In this document: positions 20,663-32,800 of the stretch, in pieces
How the letters are laid out: each line of letters begins with the position of its first letter
Position numbering within the stretch: position 1 is the first letter of the stretch
Assembly (NCBI GenBank): GCA_964036045.1
Contig: OZ038385.1
Location: forward strand, 43,823,722 to 43,887,721
Length of the DNA: 64,000 bases
Reading direction: 5' to 3'
Source: Eutreptiella sp. 'Long Island Sound 2002'
Lineage: Eukaryota; Euglenozoa; Euglenophyceae; Eutreptiales; Eutreptiaceae
Notes under the pieces: generated by a model
Database searches by the model: none
What the model was told of the DNA's origin: nothing
Seen by the model: the letters and a program-made list of their open reading frames with translations, nothing else
Made by a program: the position numbers and the translations under genes

Positions 20663-21419
20663 ATGGCCCTTCTACGCGCTGCGCTGTTGTTGTGGTTAGT
20701 CTCCCTGGTCCAGCCCCAGCACATCACCGTGCGCCAGGGCCACAGGCGCATTGCGCACTCGGGCAACGGGCTGCTCCGCGGCCTTAACTCCACGTTCCCC
20801 TCAGATGCCCTCGTTGCCCCCCTCAAGCCCACAATGGAGCGCATCTGGACGGTGGACAAGGACCCGGCCGTCGTGCCCCGTCTCCGCCGCCTGGGGGTCT
20901 CCCAGATCCAGTATGTCCTGTCCGGGGGGGGCTCCAAGTGCGGCGTGGGGCATGTGGAGTGCTTCAAGGCGGAGATTGCCCTCCACGACCGGCTCGGCTT
21001 CCTGAAGGTCCCAGGCTGGGGCTACGATGTGGAGAACGAGCCGAAGATGCGGACGGATGAGCAGTTCGAGGCGTTTCTGGTGCGCTGGGATGTGGCGGTG
21101 GCGACAATCCGGAGGGCCGCGCCCTCCGCAGCCGTCGTAGGGCCGTCGCTCCATGGCGCTGGCGTACCGGACTACGGGCATCTGCACCGCTTCCTGCTGC
21201 ATTGCCAGCGGAAGGGGACGCTGCCAGACATCCTTGCGTGGCATGAGCTCGCGGATGGGGTCCGCATCCCCGAGTACGTTCAGAATGTGACCCGGTTTCT
21301 GGAGGAGCATGGCATGAGGTCCATCGTGAAGAGCATCTCCCTGAACGAAGTGGTGTCTCCGCAGGAGCAGTACAATGCAGCAGCGCATATGTCTGTGTTG
21401 CATGGTTTGGAGAAGGCAG
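20663..21419 (+). CDS. Glycoside hydrolase, GH39-like (clan GH-A), exon 1
   Basis: This exon gives 252 codons plus one base. It starts at ATG 20663 with a typical signal peptide (MALLRAALLLWLVSLVQPQ), so the product should enter the secretory pathway. That is why 20663 is preferred over the in-frame start at 20525. Asn-X-Thr sites for N-glycosylation occur at Asn42 and Asn208. The catalytic barrel shows YDVENEP with Glu126 in the N-E-P position of the acid/base catalyst, and ISLNEVVSPQEQY with Glu229 in the nucleophile position. The 103-residue spacing fits retaining clan GH-A enzymes of the GH39 or xylosidase type. The exon ends GGCAG with GT at 21420-21421. The substrate is not predictable. 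The family assignment is made from motifs only. Confidence 0.75.
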
Positions 21420-21487
21420 GTGTGCAGGGATGGTGGGGCGGGTGGGGTGGCTTGGAGGGATATTGAGGAGACTGTGGCGTTGTGTAT

Positions 21488-21703
21488 GGTGTGGTGTGGT
21501 GTGGTGTGGTGTGGTGTGGTGTGGTGTGGTGTGGTGTGGTGTGGTGTGGTGTGGTGTGGTGTGGTGTGGTGTGGTGCGGTGCGGTGCGGTGCGGTGCGGT
21601 GCGGTGCGGTGTGGTGCGGTGCGGTGTGGTGCGGTGCGGTGTGGTGCGGTGCGGTGCGGTGCGGTGCGGTGCGGTGCGGTGTGGTGTGGTGTGGTGTGGT
21701 GTG
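21488..21703. repeat. GGTGT/GGTGC pentamer array, 5' end of the intron
   Basis: About 43 pentamers: a block of GGTGT, then a block rich in GGTGC, then GGTGT again. It begins 68 bases after the donor site. Its sister array at 34830-35059 has the same block order and the same orientation. Confidence 0.95.
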
Positions 21704-22039
21704 CCGAAGGCGCTGTTACCAAAAGGCAAAAGGCCGGGATGTCTACCCACGGGTACAGGTAAACGGGCTGGGCTGTGTGTGTTGTGTGCGCGCTGTGTGT
21801 AACTGTGTTGTGGCATAGCCGGACCAGTGTACTCTCGCACTTGGCCGACACTGCCTTGCCGACGCCTGCGCGCAGTCACACAGGGTCTCATGGGCCCACT
21901 GCACCCCGCGTGCCGCGCTGCACCATCAGTGCTTTTTGTGTGGTGCCGCACTGCTTGGTGCTGTGCACTACACTGCACTGTGTGTGCCCTGCTGCACGGT
22001 TGTTGTGGGCAGAGGGCAGTGGGCAGTGTAACGCACTGC
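21704..22039. other. Spacer with proto-units of the 47-bp repeat
   Basis: Mixed sequence in which words such as CACTGC and GCAGTGGGCAGTG appear with increasing density towards 22020. It looks like the degenerate edge of the next array. Confidence 0.5.
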
Positions 22040-25000
22040 CACGCCGCCTGGGGGCTGTGGGCAGTGGAAATCCTGCTTCATACTGCCGCATTGCCTGAGG
22101 GCAGTGGGGAGTGGCACTCCTGCCGTACACTGCCTCTCTGCCTTGGGGCAGTGGGCCGGGCATCTCCTGCAATACACTGCCGCCGTGCCTGGGGCAGTGG
22201 GCAGTGGAACTCCTGCGACACACTGCGCCACGGCCCGGGGGCAGGGGGCAGTGGATCTCCTGCAATGCACTGCCTCACTGCCTGGGGGCAGTGGACAGTG
22301 CAACTCCCGCAGTACACTGCCCCACTGCCTGGGGGCAGTGGGCAGTGGAACTCCTGCAATACACTGCCGCACTGCCTGGGGGCAGTGGGCAGTGGAACTC
22401 CCGCAATACACTGCCTCACTGCCTGGGGGCAGCGGGCAGTGCACCTCCTGCAATGCACTGCCTCACGGCCCTGGGGCAGTGGGCAGTGCAACTCCTGCAA
22501 TGCACTGAATGCCTCACTGCCTGGGGGCAGTGGACAGTGCAACTCCTGCAATGCACTGCCTCACTGTCTGGGGGCAGTGGGCAGTGGAACTGCTGCAATG
22601 CACTGCCTCACTGCCCTTGGGCAGTAGGCAGTGCAACTCCTGCAATGCACTGCCTCACTGCCCGGGGGCAGCGGGCAGTGCAACTCCTGCAATGCACTGC
22701 CTCACTGCCCTCGGGGCAGTGGGCAGTGCAGCTCCTGCAATGCTCTGCCTCACTGGCTGGGGGCAGTGTGCTGCCCAACTCCTGCAATGCACTGCCTCAC
22801 TGCCCTGGGGCAGTGGGCAATGGAACTCCTGCAATACACTGCCACACTGCCTGGGGGCAGTGGGCAGTGCAGCTCCTGCAATGCACTGACTGCCTCACTG
22901 CCTGGGGGCAGTGGACAGTGCAACTCCTGCAATGCACTGCCTCACTGCCCTCGGGCAGTAGGCAGTGCAACTCCTGCAATGCACTGCCTCACTGCCTGGG
23001 GGCAGTGGGCAGTGGAACTCCTGCAATGCTCTGCCCCACTGCCTGGGGGCAGTGGGCAGCGCAACTCCTGCAACGCACTGCCTCACTGCCTGGGGGCAGT
23101 GGACACTGTAACTCCCGCAGTACACCGCCTCACTGCCCGGGAGCAGTGAGCAGTGCAACTCCTGCGACGCACTGCCTCACTGCCTGGGGGCAGTGGGCAG
23201 TGGAACTCCTGCAATACACTGCCTCACTGCCTGGGGGCAGTGGGCAGTGCAACTCCTGCAATGCACTGCCTCACTGCCCTCGGGCAGCAGGCAGTGCAAC
23301 TCTTGCAATGCACTGCCTCACTGCCTGGGGGCAGTGGGCAGTGGAATTCCTGCAATGCACTGCCTCACTGGCTGGGTGGGGGCAGGGGGCAGCGCAACTC
23401 CTGCAATGCCCTATCTCACTGCCTGGGGGCAGTGGGCAGTGGAACTCCTGCAATGCTCTGCCCCACTGCATGGGGGCAGTGGGCAGCGCAACTCCTGCCA
23501 TACACTGCCGCACTGCCTGGGGGCAGTGGGCAGTGCAACTTCTGCAATGCACTGCCTCACTGCCCTCGGGCAGTAGGCAGTGCAACTCCTGCAATGCACT
23601 GTAACTGCAATGGACACTGTAACTCCCGCAGTACACCGCCTCACTGCCCGGGAGCAGTGAGCAGTGCAACTCCTGCGACGCACTGCCTCACTGCCTGGGG
23701 GCAGTGGGCAGTGGAACTCCTGCAATTCACTGCCTCACTGGCTGGGGGCAGTGGAAACTGTAACTCCCGCAGTACACCGCCTCACTGCCCGGGAGCAGTG
23801 GGACGTGCAACTCCTGCGATGCACTGCCTCACTGCCTGGGGGCAGTGGGCAGCGGAACTCCTGCAATACACTGCCTCACTGCCTGGGGGCAGTGGGCAGT
23901 GCAGCTCCTGCAATGCACTGCCTCACTGGCTGGGGGCAGTGGGCAGTGCAACTCCTGCAATGCATTGCCTCACTGGCTGGGGGCAGTGGGCAGTGCAACT
24001 CCTGCAATGCACTGCCTCACTGCCTGGGGGCAGTGGGCAGTGCAACTCCTGCAATGCACTGCCTCACTGCCCTCGGGCAGTAGGCAGTGCAACTCCTGCA
24101 ATGCACTGCCTCACTGCCTGGGGGCAGTGGGCAGTGGAACTCCTGCAATGCTCTGCCCCACTGCCTGGGGGCAGTGGGCAGCGCAACTCCTGCCATACAC
24201 TGCCGCACTGCCTGGGGGCAGTGGGCATTGCAACTTCTGCAATGCACTGCCTCACTGCCCTCGGGCAGTAGGCAGTGCAACTCCTGCAGTGCACTGCCCC
24301 GCCGCCTGGGGGCAGCAGGCAGTGCAACACCTGCAATGCACTGCCTCACTGCCCGGGGGGCAGTGGGCAGTTGAACCCCTGCAATGCACTGCCTCACTGC
24401 CTGGGAGCAGTGGGCAGTGCCACCCCTGCAATCCACTGCCGCACTGACTGGGGGCAGTGGGCAGTGCAACTCCTGCAATGCTCTGCCCCACTGCCTGGGG
24501 GCAGTGGGCAGCGCAACTCCTGCAACGCACTGCCTCACTGCCTGGGGGCAGTGGACACTGTAACTCCCGCAGTACACCGCCTCACTGCCCGGGAGCAGTG
24601 AGCAGTGCAACTCCTGCGACGCACTGCCTCACTGCCTGGGGGCAGTGGGCAGTGGAACTCCTGCAATACACTGCCTCACTGCCTGGGGGCAGTGGGCAGT
24701 GCAACTCCTGCAATGCACTGCCTCACTGCCCTCGGGCAGCAGGCAGTGCAACTCTTGCAATGCACTGCCTCACTGCCTGGGGGCAGTGGGCAGTGGAATT
24801 CCTGCAATGCACTGCCTCACTGGCTGGGTGGGGGCAGGGGGCAGCGCAACTCCTGCAATGCCCTATCTCACTGCCTGGGGGCAGTGGGCAGTGGAACTCC
24901 TGCAATGCTCTGCCCCACTGCATGGGGGCAGTGGGCAGCGCAACTCCTGCCATACACTGCCGCACTGCCTGGGGGCAGTGGGCAGTGCAACTTCTGCAAT

Positions 25001-26815
25001 GCACTGCCTCACTGCCCTCGGGCAGTAGGCAGTGCAACTCCTGCAATGCACTGTAACTGCAATGGACACTGTAACTCCCGCAGTACACCGCCTCACTGCC
25101 CGGGAGCAGTGAGCAGTGCAACTCCTGCGACGCACTGCCTCACTGCCTGGGGGCAGTGGGCAGTGGAACTCCTGCAATTCACTGCCTCACTGGCTGGGGG
25201 CAGTGGAAACTGTAACTCCCGCAGTACACCGCCTCACTGCCCGGGAGCAGTGGGCCGTGCAACTCCTGCGATGCACTGCCTCACTGCCTGGGGGCAGTGG
25301 GCAGCGGAACTCCTGCAATACACTGCCTCACTGCCTGGGGGCAGTGGGCAGTGCAGCTCCTGCAATGCACTGCCTCACTGGCTGGGGGCAGTGGGCAGTG
25401 CAACTCCTGCAATGCATTGCCTCACTGGCTGGGGGCAGTGGGCAGTGCAACTCCTGCAATGCACTGCCTCACTGCCTGGGGGCAGTGGGCAGTGCAACTC
25501 CTGCAATGCACTGCCTCACTGCCCTCGGGCAGTAGGCAGTGCAACTCCTGCAATGCACTGCCTCACTGCCTGGGGGCAGTGGGCAGTGGAACTCCTGCAA
25601 TGCTCTGCCCCACTGCCTGGGGGCAGTGGGCAGCGCAACTCCTGCCATACACTGCCGCACTGCCTGGGGGCAGTGGGCATTGCAACTTCTGCAATGCACT
25701 GCCTCACTGCCCTCGGGCAGTAGGCAGTGCAACTCCTGCAGTGCACTGCCCCGCTGCCTGGGGGCAGCAGGCAGTGCAACACCTGCAATGCACTGCCTCA
25801 CTGCCCGGGGGGCAGTGGGCAGTTGAACCCCTGCAATGCACTGCCTCACTGCCTGGGAGCAGTGGGCAGTGCCACCCCTGCAATCCACTGCCGCACTGAC
25901 TGGGGGCAGTGGGCAGTGCAACTCCTGCAATGCATTGCCTCACTGGCTGGGGGCAGTGGGCAGTGCAACTCCTGCAATGCACTGCCTCACTGCCTGGGGG
26001 CAGTGGGCAGCGCAACTCCTGCAATGCACTGCCTCACCGCCTGGGGGCAGTGGGCAGTGCCACTCCTGCAATCCACTGCCGCACTGCCTGGGGGCAGTGG
26101 GCAGTGCAGCTCCTGCAATGCACTGCCTCACTGGCTGGGGGCAGTGGGCAGTGCAACTCCTGCAATGCACTGCCTCGCTGCCCTCGGGCAGCAGGCAGTG
26201 CCACTCCTGCAATGCACTGCCTCACTGCCTGGGGGCACTGGGAAGTGCAACTCCTGCAATGCTCTGCCCCACTGCCTGGGGGCAGTGGGCAGCGCAACTG
26301 CTGCAATGCGCTGCCTCACTGCCTGGGGGCAGTGGGCAGTGGAACTCCCGCAATGCGCTGCCTCACTGCCCTGGAGCAGTGGGCAGTTGAACCCCTGCAA
26401 TGCACTGCCTCACTGCCTGGGGGCAGTGGGCAGTGCCACTCCTGCAATCCACTGCCGCACTGCCTGGGGGAAGTGGGCAGTGCAACCCCAGCAATGCGCT
26501 GCCTCACTGCCCTGGGGCAGTGGGCAGTGGAACTCCTGTAATGCACTGCCTCACTACCTGGGGGCAGTGGGCAGCCTAACTCCTGCAATGCACTGCCTGA
26601 CTGCCCTGGGTCAGCGGGCAGTGCAACTCCTGCAATGCACTGCCTCACTGCCTGGGGGCAGCGGACAGTGCAACTCCTGCACTACACTGCCTCACTGCCC
26701 TGCGGCAGTGGGCAGTTCAACTCCTGCAATGCACTGCCTCACTGCCTGGGGGCATTGGGCAGTGGAACTCTTGCAATGCACTGCCTCACTGCCTGGGGGC
26801 AGTGGGCAGCGGTCA
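22040..26815. repeat. 47-bp minisatellite, about 100 copies, hairpin-forming
   Basis: The unit runs CTGCCTCACTGCCTGGGGGC, then AGTGGGCAGTGCAACTCCTG, then CAATGCA. In a typical unit (24008-24044) the arm TGCACTGCC pairs with GGCAGTGCA, and inside it CACTGCC pairs with GGCAGTG. One T is bulged and TGGG forms the loop. Units differ by point changes and one-base length changes. A block of 1,452 bp (23020-24471) is repeated almost unchanged at 24472-25923. Open frames here, up to 497 codons on the plus strand, result from a stop-free unit whose length is not a multiple of three. Confidence 0.95.
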
Positions 26816-29800
26816 GTGGTCGGAGTGTCCTGCAGGGCCTGTGGGGAGGTAGAATCGGGCACACCGGCCTCGGGGGATGGGGAGTCCTGCCTAGGGGGTG
26901 GTCGGAGCGTCCTGCAGGGCCTGTGGGGATGTAGATTCGGGCACACCAGCCTGGGGGGACGGGGAGTCCTGCCCAGGGGGTGGTCGGAGTGCATCGCTGG
27001 GCCTGTGTGGAGGTAGATTCGGGCACACCGGCCTGGGGGGACGGGGAGTTCTGCCCTGGGGGTGGTCGGAGCGTCCTGCAGGGCCTGTGGGGACGTAGAA
27101 CCAGGCACACCGGCCGGGGGGGATGGGGAATCCAGCCCAGGGGGTGGTCGGAGTTTCCTGCAGGGACTGCGGGGATGCACAACCGGGCGCACCGGCCTGG
27201 GGGGATGGGGAGTCCTGCCCAGGGGGTGGTCGGAGTGTCCTGCAGGGCCTGTGGGGAGGTAGAACCGGGCACACCGGCCTGGGGGGACGGGGAGTCCTGC
27301 CCAGGGGGTGGTGGCAGTTTCCTGCAGGGCCTGCGGGGATGGGCAACCGGGCCCAGGGGGCGGTCGGAGCGTCCCGTAGGGCCTGTGGGGACGTAGAACC
27401 GGGCACACTGGCCTGGGGGGATGGGGAGTCCAGCCCAGGGGGTGGTCGGAGTTTCCTGCAGGGCCTGCGGGGATGGACAACCGGGCCCACCGGCCTGGGG
27501 GGATGGGGAGTCCTGCCCAGGGGGTGGTCGGAGCGTCCTGCAGGGCCTGTGGGGACGTAGAACCGGGCACACCGGCCTGGGGGGACGGGGAGTGCTGCCC
27601 AGGGGGTGGTCGGAGTGCATCGCTGGGCCTGTGGGGAGGTAGATTCGGTCACACCGGCCTGGGGGGACGGGGAGTTCTGCCCAGGGGGTGGTCGGAGCGT
27701 CCTGCAGGGCCTGTGGGGAGGTAGAACCGGGCACACCGGCCTGGGGGGATGGGGAGTCCAGCCCAGGGGGTGGTCGGAATTTCCTGCAGGGCCTGCGCCG
27801 ATGGACAACCGGGCCCTCCGGCCTGGGGGGATGGGGAGTCCTGCCCAAGGGGTGGTCGGAGTGTCCTGCAGGGCCTGTGGGGAGGTAGAACCGGGCACAC
27901 CGGCCTGGGGGGATGGGGAGTCCAGCCCAGGGGATGGTCGGAGTTTCCTGCAGGGCCTGCGGGGATGGACAACCGGGCGCACCGGCCTGGGGGGATGGGG
28001 AGTCCTGCCCAGGGGGTGGTCGGAGTTTCCTGCAGGGCCTGTGGGGAGGTAGATTCGGGCACACCGGCCTGGGGGGACGGGGAGTCCAGCCCAGGGGGTG
28101 GTCGGAGTTTCCTGCAGGGCCTGCGGGGATGGACAACCGGGCCCACCGGCCTGGGGGGACGGGGAGTCCTGCCCAAGGGGTGGTCGGAGCGTCCTGCAGG
28201 GCCTGTCGGGACGTAGAACCGGGCACACCGGCCTGGGGGGATGGGGAGTCCCGCCCAGGGGGTGGTCGGAGTTTCCTGCCGGGCCTGCGGGGATGGACAA
28301 CCGGGCGCACCGGCCTGGGGGGACGGGGAGTCCTGCCCAGGGGGTGGTCGAAGCGTCCTGCAGGGCCTGTGGGGGCGTAGAACCGGGCACACCGCCCATG
28401 GGGAACGGGGAGTCCAGCCCAGCGGGTGGCCGGAGTTTCCCGCAGGGCCTGCGGGGATGGACAACCGGGCCCACCGGCCTGGGGGGATGGGGAGTCCTGC
28501 CCAGTGGGTGGTCGGAGCGTCCTGCAGGGTCTGTGGGGACGTAGAACCGGGCACACCGGCCTGCGGGGATGGGGAGTCCTGCCCAGGGGGTGGTCGGAGC
28601 GTCTTGCAGGGCCTGTGGGGACGTAGAACCGGGCACACCGGCCTGGGGGGATGGGGAGTCGTGCCCAGGGGGTGGTCGGAGTGTCCTGCAGGGCCTGCCG
28701 GGGCGTAGAACCGGGCACACCGGCCTGGGGGGATGGGGAGTCCAGCCCAGGGGGTGGTCGGAGTTTCCTGCAGGGCCTGTGGGGATGGACAACCGGGCCC
28801 ACCGGCCTGGGGGGACGGGGAATCCTGCCCAGGGGGTGGTCGGAGTGTCCTGCAGGGCCTGTGGGGACGTAGAACCGGGCACACCGGCTTGGGGGGATGG
28901 GGAGTCCAGCCTAGGGGGTGGTCGGAGTTTCCTGCACGGCCTGCGGGGATGGACAACCGGGCCCACCGGCCTGGGGGGATGGGGAGTCCTGCCCAGGGGG
29001 TGGTCGGAGTTTCCTACAGGGCCTGTGGGGACGCAGAACCGGGCACACCGGCCTGGGAGGATGGGGAGTCCTGCCCAGGGGGTGGTCGGAGCGTCCTGCC
29101 GGGCCTGTGGTGACGTAGAACCGGGCACACCGGCCTGGGGGGATGGGGAGTCCAGCCCAAGGGGTGGTCGGAGTTTCCTGCAGGGCCTGCGGGGATGGAC
29201 AACCGGGCCCACCGGCTTGAGGGGATGGGGAGTCCTGCCTAGGGGGTGGTCGGAGCGTCCTGCAGGGCCTGTGGGGACGTAGAACCGGGCACACCGGCCT
29301 GGGGGGATGGGGAGTCCAGCCCAGGGGGTGGTCGGAGTTTCTTGCAGGGCCTGCGGGGATGGACAACCGGGCCCACCGGCATTGGGGGATGGGGAGTCGT
29401 GCCCAGGGGGTGGTCGGAGTGTCCTGCAGGGCCCGTGGGGACGTAGGACCGGGCACACCGGCCTGGGGGGATGGGGAGTCCAGCCCAGGGGGTGGTCGGA
29501 GTTTCCTGCAGGGCCTGCGGGGATGGACAACCGGGCCCACCGGCATTGGGGGATGGGGAGTCCTGCCCAGGGGGTGGTCGGAGCGTCCTGCAGGGCCCGT
29601 GGGGACGTAGAACCGGGCAAACCGGCCTGGGGGGATGGGGAGTCCAGCCCAGGGGGTGGTCGGAGTTTCCTGCAGGGCCTCGGGGATGGACAACCGGGCG
29701 CACCGGCGTTGGGGGATGGGGAGTCCTGCCCAGGGGGTGGTCGGAGTGTCCTCCAGGGACTGTGGGGAGGTAGATTCGGGCACACCGGCCTGCGGGGATG

Positions 29801-32800
29801 GGGAGTCCTGTCCAGGGGTTGGTCGGAGTGTCTTGCTGGGCCTGTGGGGAGGTAGATGCGAGCACAGCGCCCCGGGGGGACGGGGAGTCCTGCCCAAGGG
29901 GTGGTTGGAGTGTCCTGCAGGGCCTGTGGGGACGTAGAACCGGGCACACCGGCATGGGGGGATGGGGAGTCCAGCCCAGGGGGTGGTCGGAGTTTCCTGC
30001 AGGGCCTGCGGGGATGGACAACCGGGCGCACCGGCCTGGGGGGATGGGGAGTCCTGCCCAGGGTGTTCGGAGCCTCCTGCCAGGGCCAATGGGGGGCCAT
30101 CTTCTTCAGAGAACCGGGCGCACCGGCCCGGGGGGGACGGGGAGTCCTGCCCAGGGTGTTCGGAGCCTCCTGCCAGGCCAATGGGGGGCCATCTTCTTCA
30201 GAGAACCGGGCGCACCGGCCCGGGGGGGACGGGGAGTCCTGCCCAGGGGGTGTTCGGAGCCTCCTGCCAGGCCAATGGGGGGCCATCTTCTTCAGAGACC
30301 CGGGCGCACCGGCCCGGGGGGGACGGGGAGTCCTGCCCAGGGGGTGTTCGGAGTCTCCTGCAAGGCCAGTAGGGGGCCATCTTCTTCAGAGAACCGGGCG
30401 CACCGGCCCGGGGTGACGGGGAGTCCTGCCCAGGGGGTGTTCGGAGTCTCCTGCTAGGCCAATGGGGGGCCATCTTCTTCAGAGAACCGGGCGCACCGGC
30501 CCGGGGGGACGGGGAGTCCTACCCAGTGGGTGTTCGGAGTCTCCTGCTAGGCCAATGGGGGGCCATCTTCTTCAGAGAACCGGACGCACCGGCCCGGGGG
30601 GGACGGGGAGTCCTGCCCAGGGGGTGTTCGGAGTCTCCTGCACGGCCAGTGGGGGGCCATCTTCTTCAGAGAACCGGGCGCACCGGCCCGGGGGGGACGG
30701 GGAGTCCTGCCCAGGGGGTGTTCGGAGTCTCCTGCCAGGCCAATGGGGGGCCATCTTCTTCAGAGAACCGGGCGCACCGGCCCGGGGGGGACGGGGAGTC
30801 CAGCCCAGGGGGTGGTCGGAGTTTCCTGCAGGGCCTGCGGGGATGGACAACCGGGCGCACCGGCCTGGGGGGACGGGGAATCCTGCCCAGGGGGTGGTCG
30901 GAGTTTCCTGCAGGGCCTGCGGGGATGGACAACCGGGCGCACCGGCCTGGGGGGACGGGGAATCCTGCCCAAGGGGTGGTCGGAGTTTCCTGCAGGGCCT
31001 GCGGGGATGGACAACCGGGCCCACCGGCATTGGGGGATGGGGAGTCCTGCCCAGGGGGTGGTCGGAGCGTCCTGCAGGGCCCGTGGGGACGTAGAACCGG
31101 GCAAACCGGCCTGGGGGGATGGGGAGTCCAGCCCAGGGGGTGGTCAGAGTTTCCTGCAGGGCCTGCGGGGATGGACAACCGGGCGCACCGGCCTGGGGGG
31201 ATGGGGAGTCCTGCCCAGGGGGTGTTCGGAGTCTCCTGCAAGGCCAGTGGGGGGCCATGTTCTTCAGAGAACCGGGCGCACCGGCCTGGGGGGGACGGGG
31301 AGTCCAGCCCAGGGGGTGGTCGGAGTTTCCTGCAGGGCCTGCGGGGATGGACAACCGGGCCCACCGGCATTGGGGGATGGGGAGACCTGCCCAGGGGGTG
31401 GTCGGAGCGTCCCCCAGGGCCCGTGGGGACGTAGAACCGGGCAAACCGGCCTGGGGGGATGGGGAGTCCAGCCCAGGGGGTGGTCGGAGTTTCCTGCAGG
31501 GCTTGCGGGGATGGACAACCGGGCGCACCGGCCTGGGGGGATGGGGAGTCCTGCCCAGGGGGTGGTCGGAGCGTCCTGCAGGGCCCGTGGGGGGCCATGT
31601 TCTTCAGAGAACCGGGCGCACCGGCCCGGGTGGGACGGGGAGTCCAGCCCAGGGGGTGGTTGGAGTTTCCTGCAGGGCCTGCGGGGATGGACAACCGGGC
31701 CCACCGGCATTGGGGGATGGGGAGTCCTGCCCAGGGGGTGGTCGGAGCGTCCTGCAGGGCCCGTGGGGACGTAGAACCGGGCAAACCGGCCTGGGGGGAT
31801 GGGGAGTCCAGCCCAGGGGGTGGTCGGAGTTTCTTGCAGGGCCTGCGGGGATGGACAACCGGGCGCACCGGCCTGGGGGGATGGGGAGTCCTGCCCAGGG
31901 GGTGTTCGAAGTCTCCTGCAAGGCCAGTGGGGGGCCATGTTCTTCAGAGAACCGGGCGCACCGGCCCGGGGGGGACGGGGAGTCCAGCCCAGGGGGTGGT
32001 CGGAGTTTCCTGCAGGGCCTGCGGGGATGGACAACCGGGCCCACCGGCATTGGGGGATGGGGAGTCCTGCCCAGGGGGTGGTCGGAGCGTCCTGCAGGGC
32101 CCGTGGGGACGTAGAACCGGGCCCACCGGCCTGGGGGGATGGGGAGTCAAGCCCAGGGGGAGGTCGGAGTTTCCTGCAGGGCCTGCGGGGATGGACAACC
32201 GGGCGCACCGGCCTGGGGGGATGGGGAGTCCTGCCCAGGGGGTGGTCGGAGTGTCCTGTAGGGACTGTGGGGAGGTAGATTCGGGCACACCGGCCCGGGG
32301 GGATGGGGAGTCCTGCCCAGGGGTTGGTCGGAGTGTCTTGCTGGGCCTGTGGGGAGGTAGATGCGGGCACACCGCCCCGGGGGGACGGGGACTCCTGCCC
32401 AGGGGGTGGTTGGAGTGTCCTGCAGGGCCTGTGGGGACGTAGAACCGGGCACACCGGCCTGGGGGGATGGGGAGTCCAGCCCAGGGGGTGGTCGGAGTTT
32501 CCTGCACGGCCTGCGGGGATGGACAACCGGGCGCACCGGCCTGGGGGGATGGGGAGTCCTGCCCAGGGTGTTCGGAGCCTCCTGCCAGGGCCAATGGGGG
32601 GCCATCTTCTTCAGAGAACCGGGCGCACCGGCCCGGGGGGGACGGGGAGTCCTGCCCAGGGTGTTCGGAGCCTCCTGCCAGGCCAATGGGGGGCCATCTT
32701 CTTCAGAGAACCGGGCGCACCGGCCCGGGGGGGACGGGGAGTCCTGCCCAGGGGGTGTTCGGAGTCTCCTGCCAGGCCAATGGGGGGCCATCTTCTTCAG

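Noticed and set aside
20964-21978. Minus-strand frames rich in Thr-Pro-His and Arg-Thr-Ala-Pro
   Set aside because: They are the translation of the GGTGT/GGTGC array and the antisense of hydrolase exon 1.
22111-23604. A 497-codon plus-strand frame with repeated CTASLPGGSGQ-type words
   Set aside because: It is the translation of the 47-bp minisatellite inside an intron, with parallel frames equally open.
22040-26815. A possible CRISPR array (regular 47-bp units)
   Set aside because: There are no constant repeats with unique spacers; the whole unit repeats, and the context is eukaryotic.
26739-30286. Minus-strand Pro/Arg-rich frames of 687 and 1,131 codons
   Set aside because: The 82/94-bp unit is free of stops in several frames. 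The frames end wherever a variant creates a stop.
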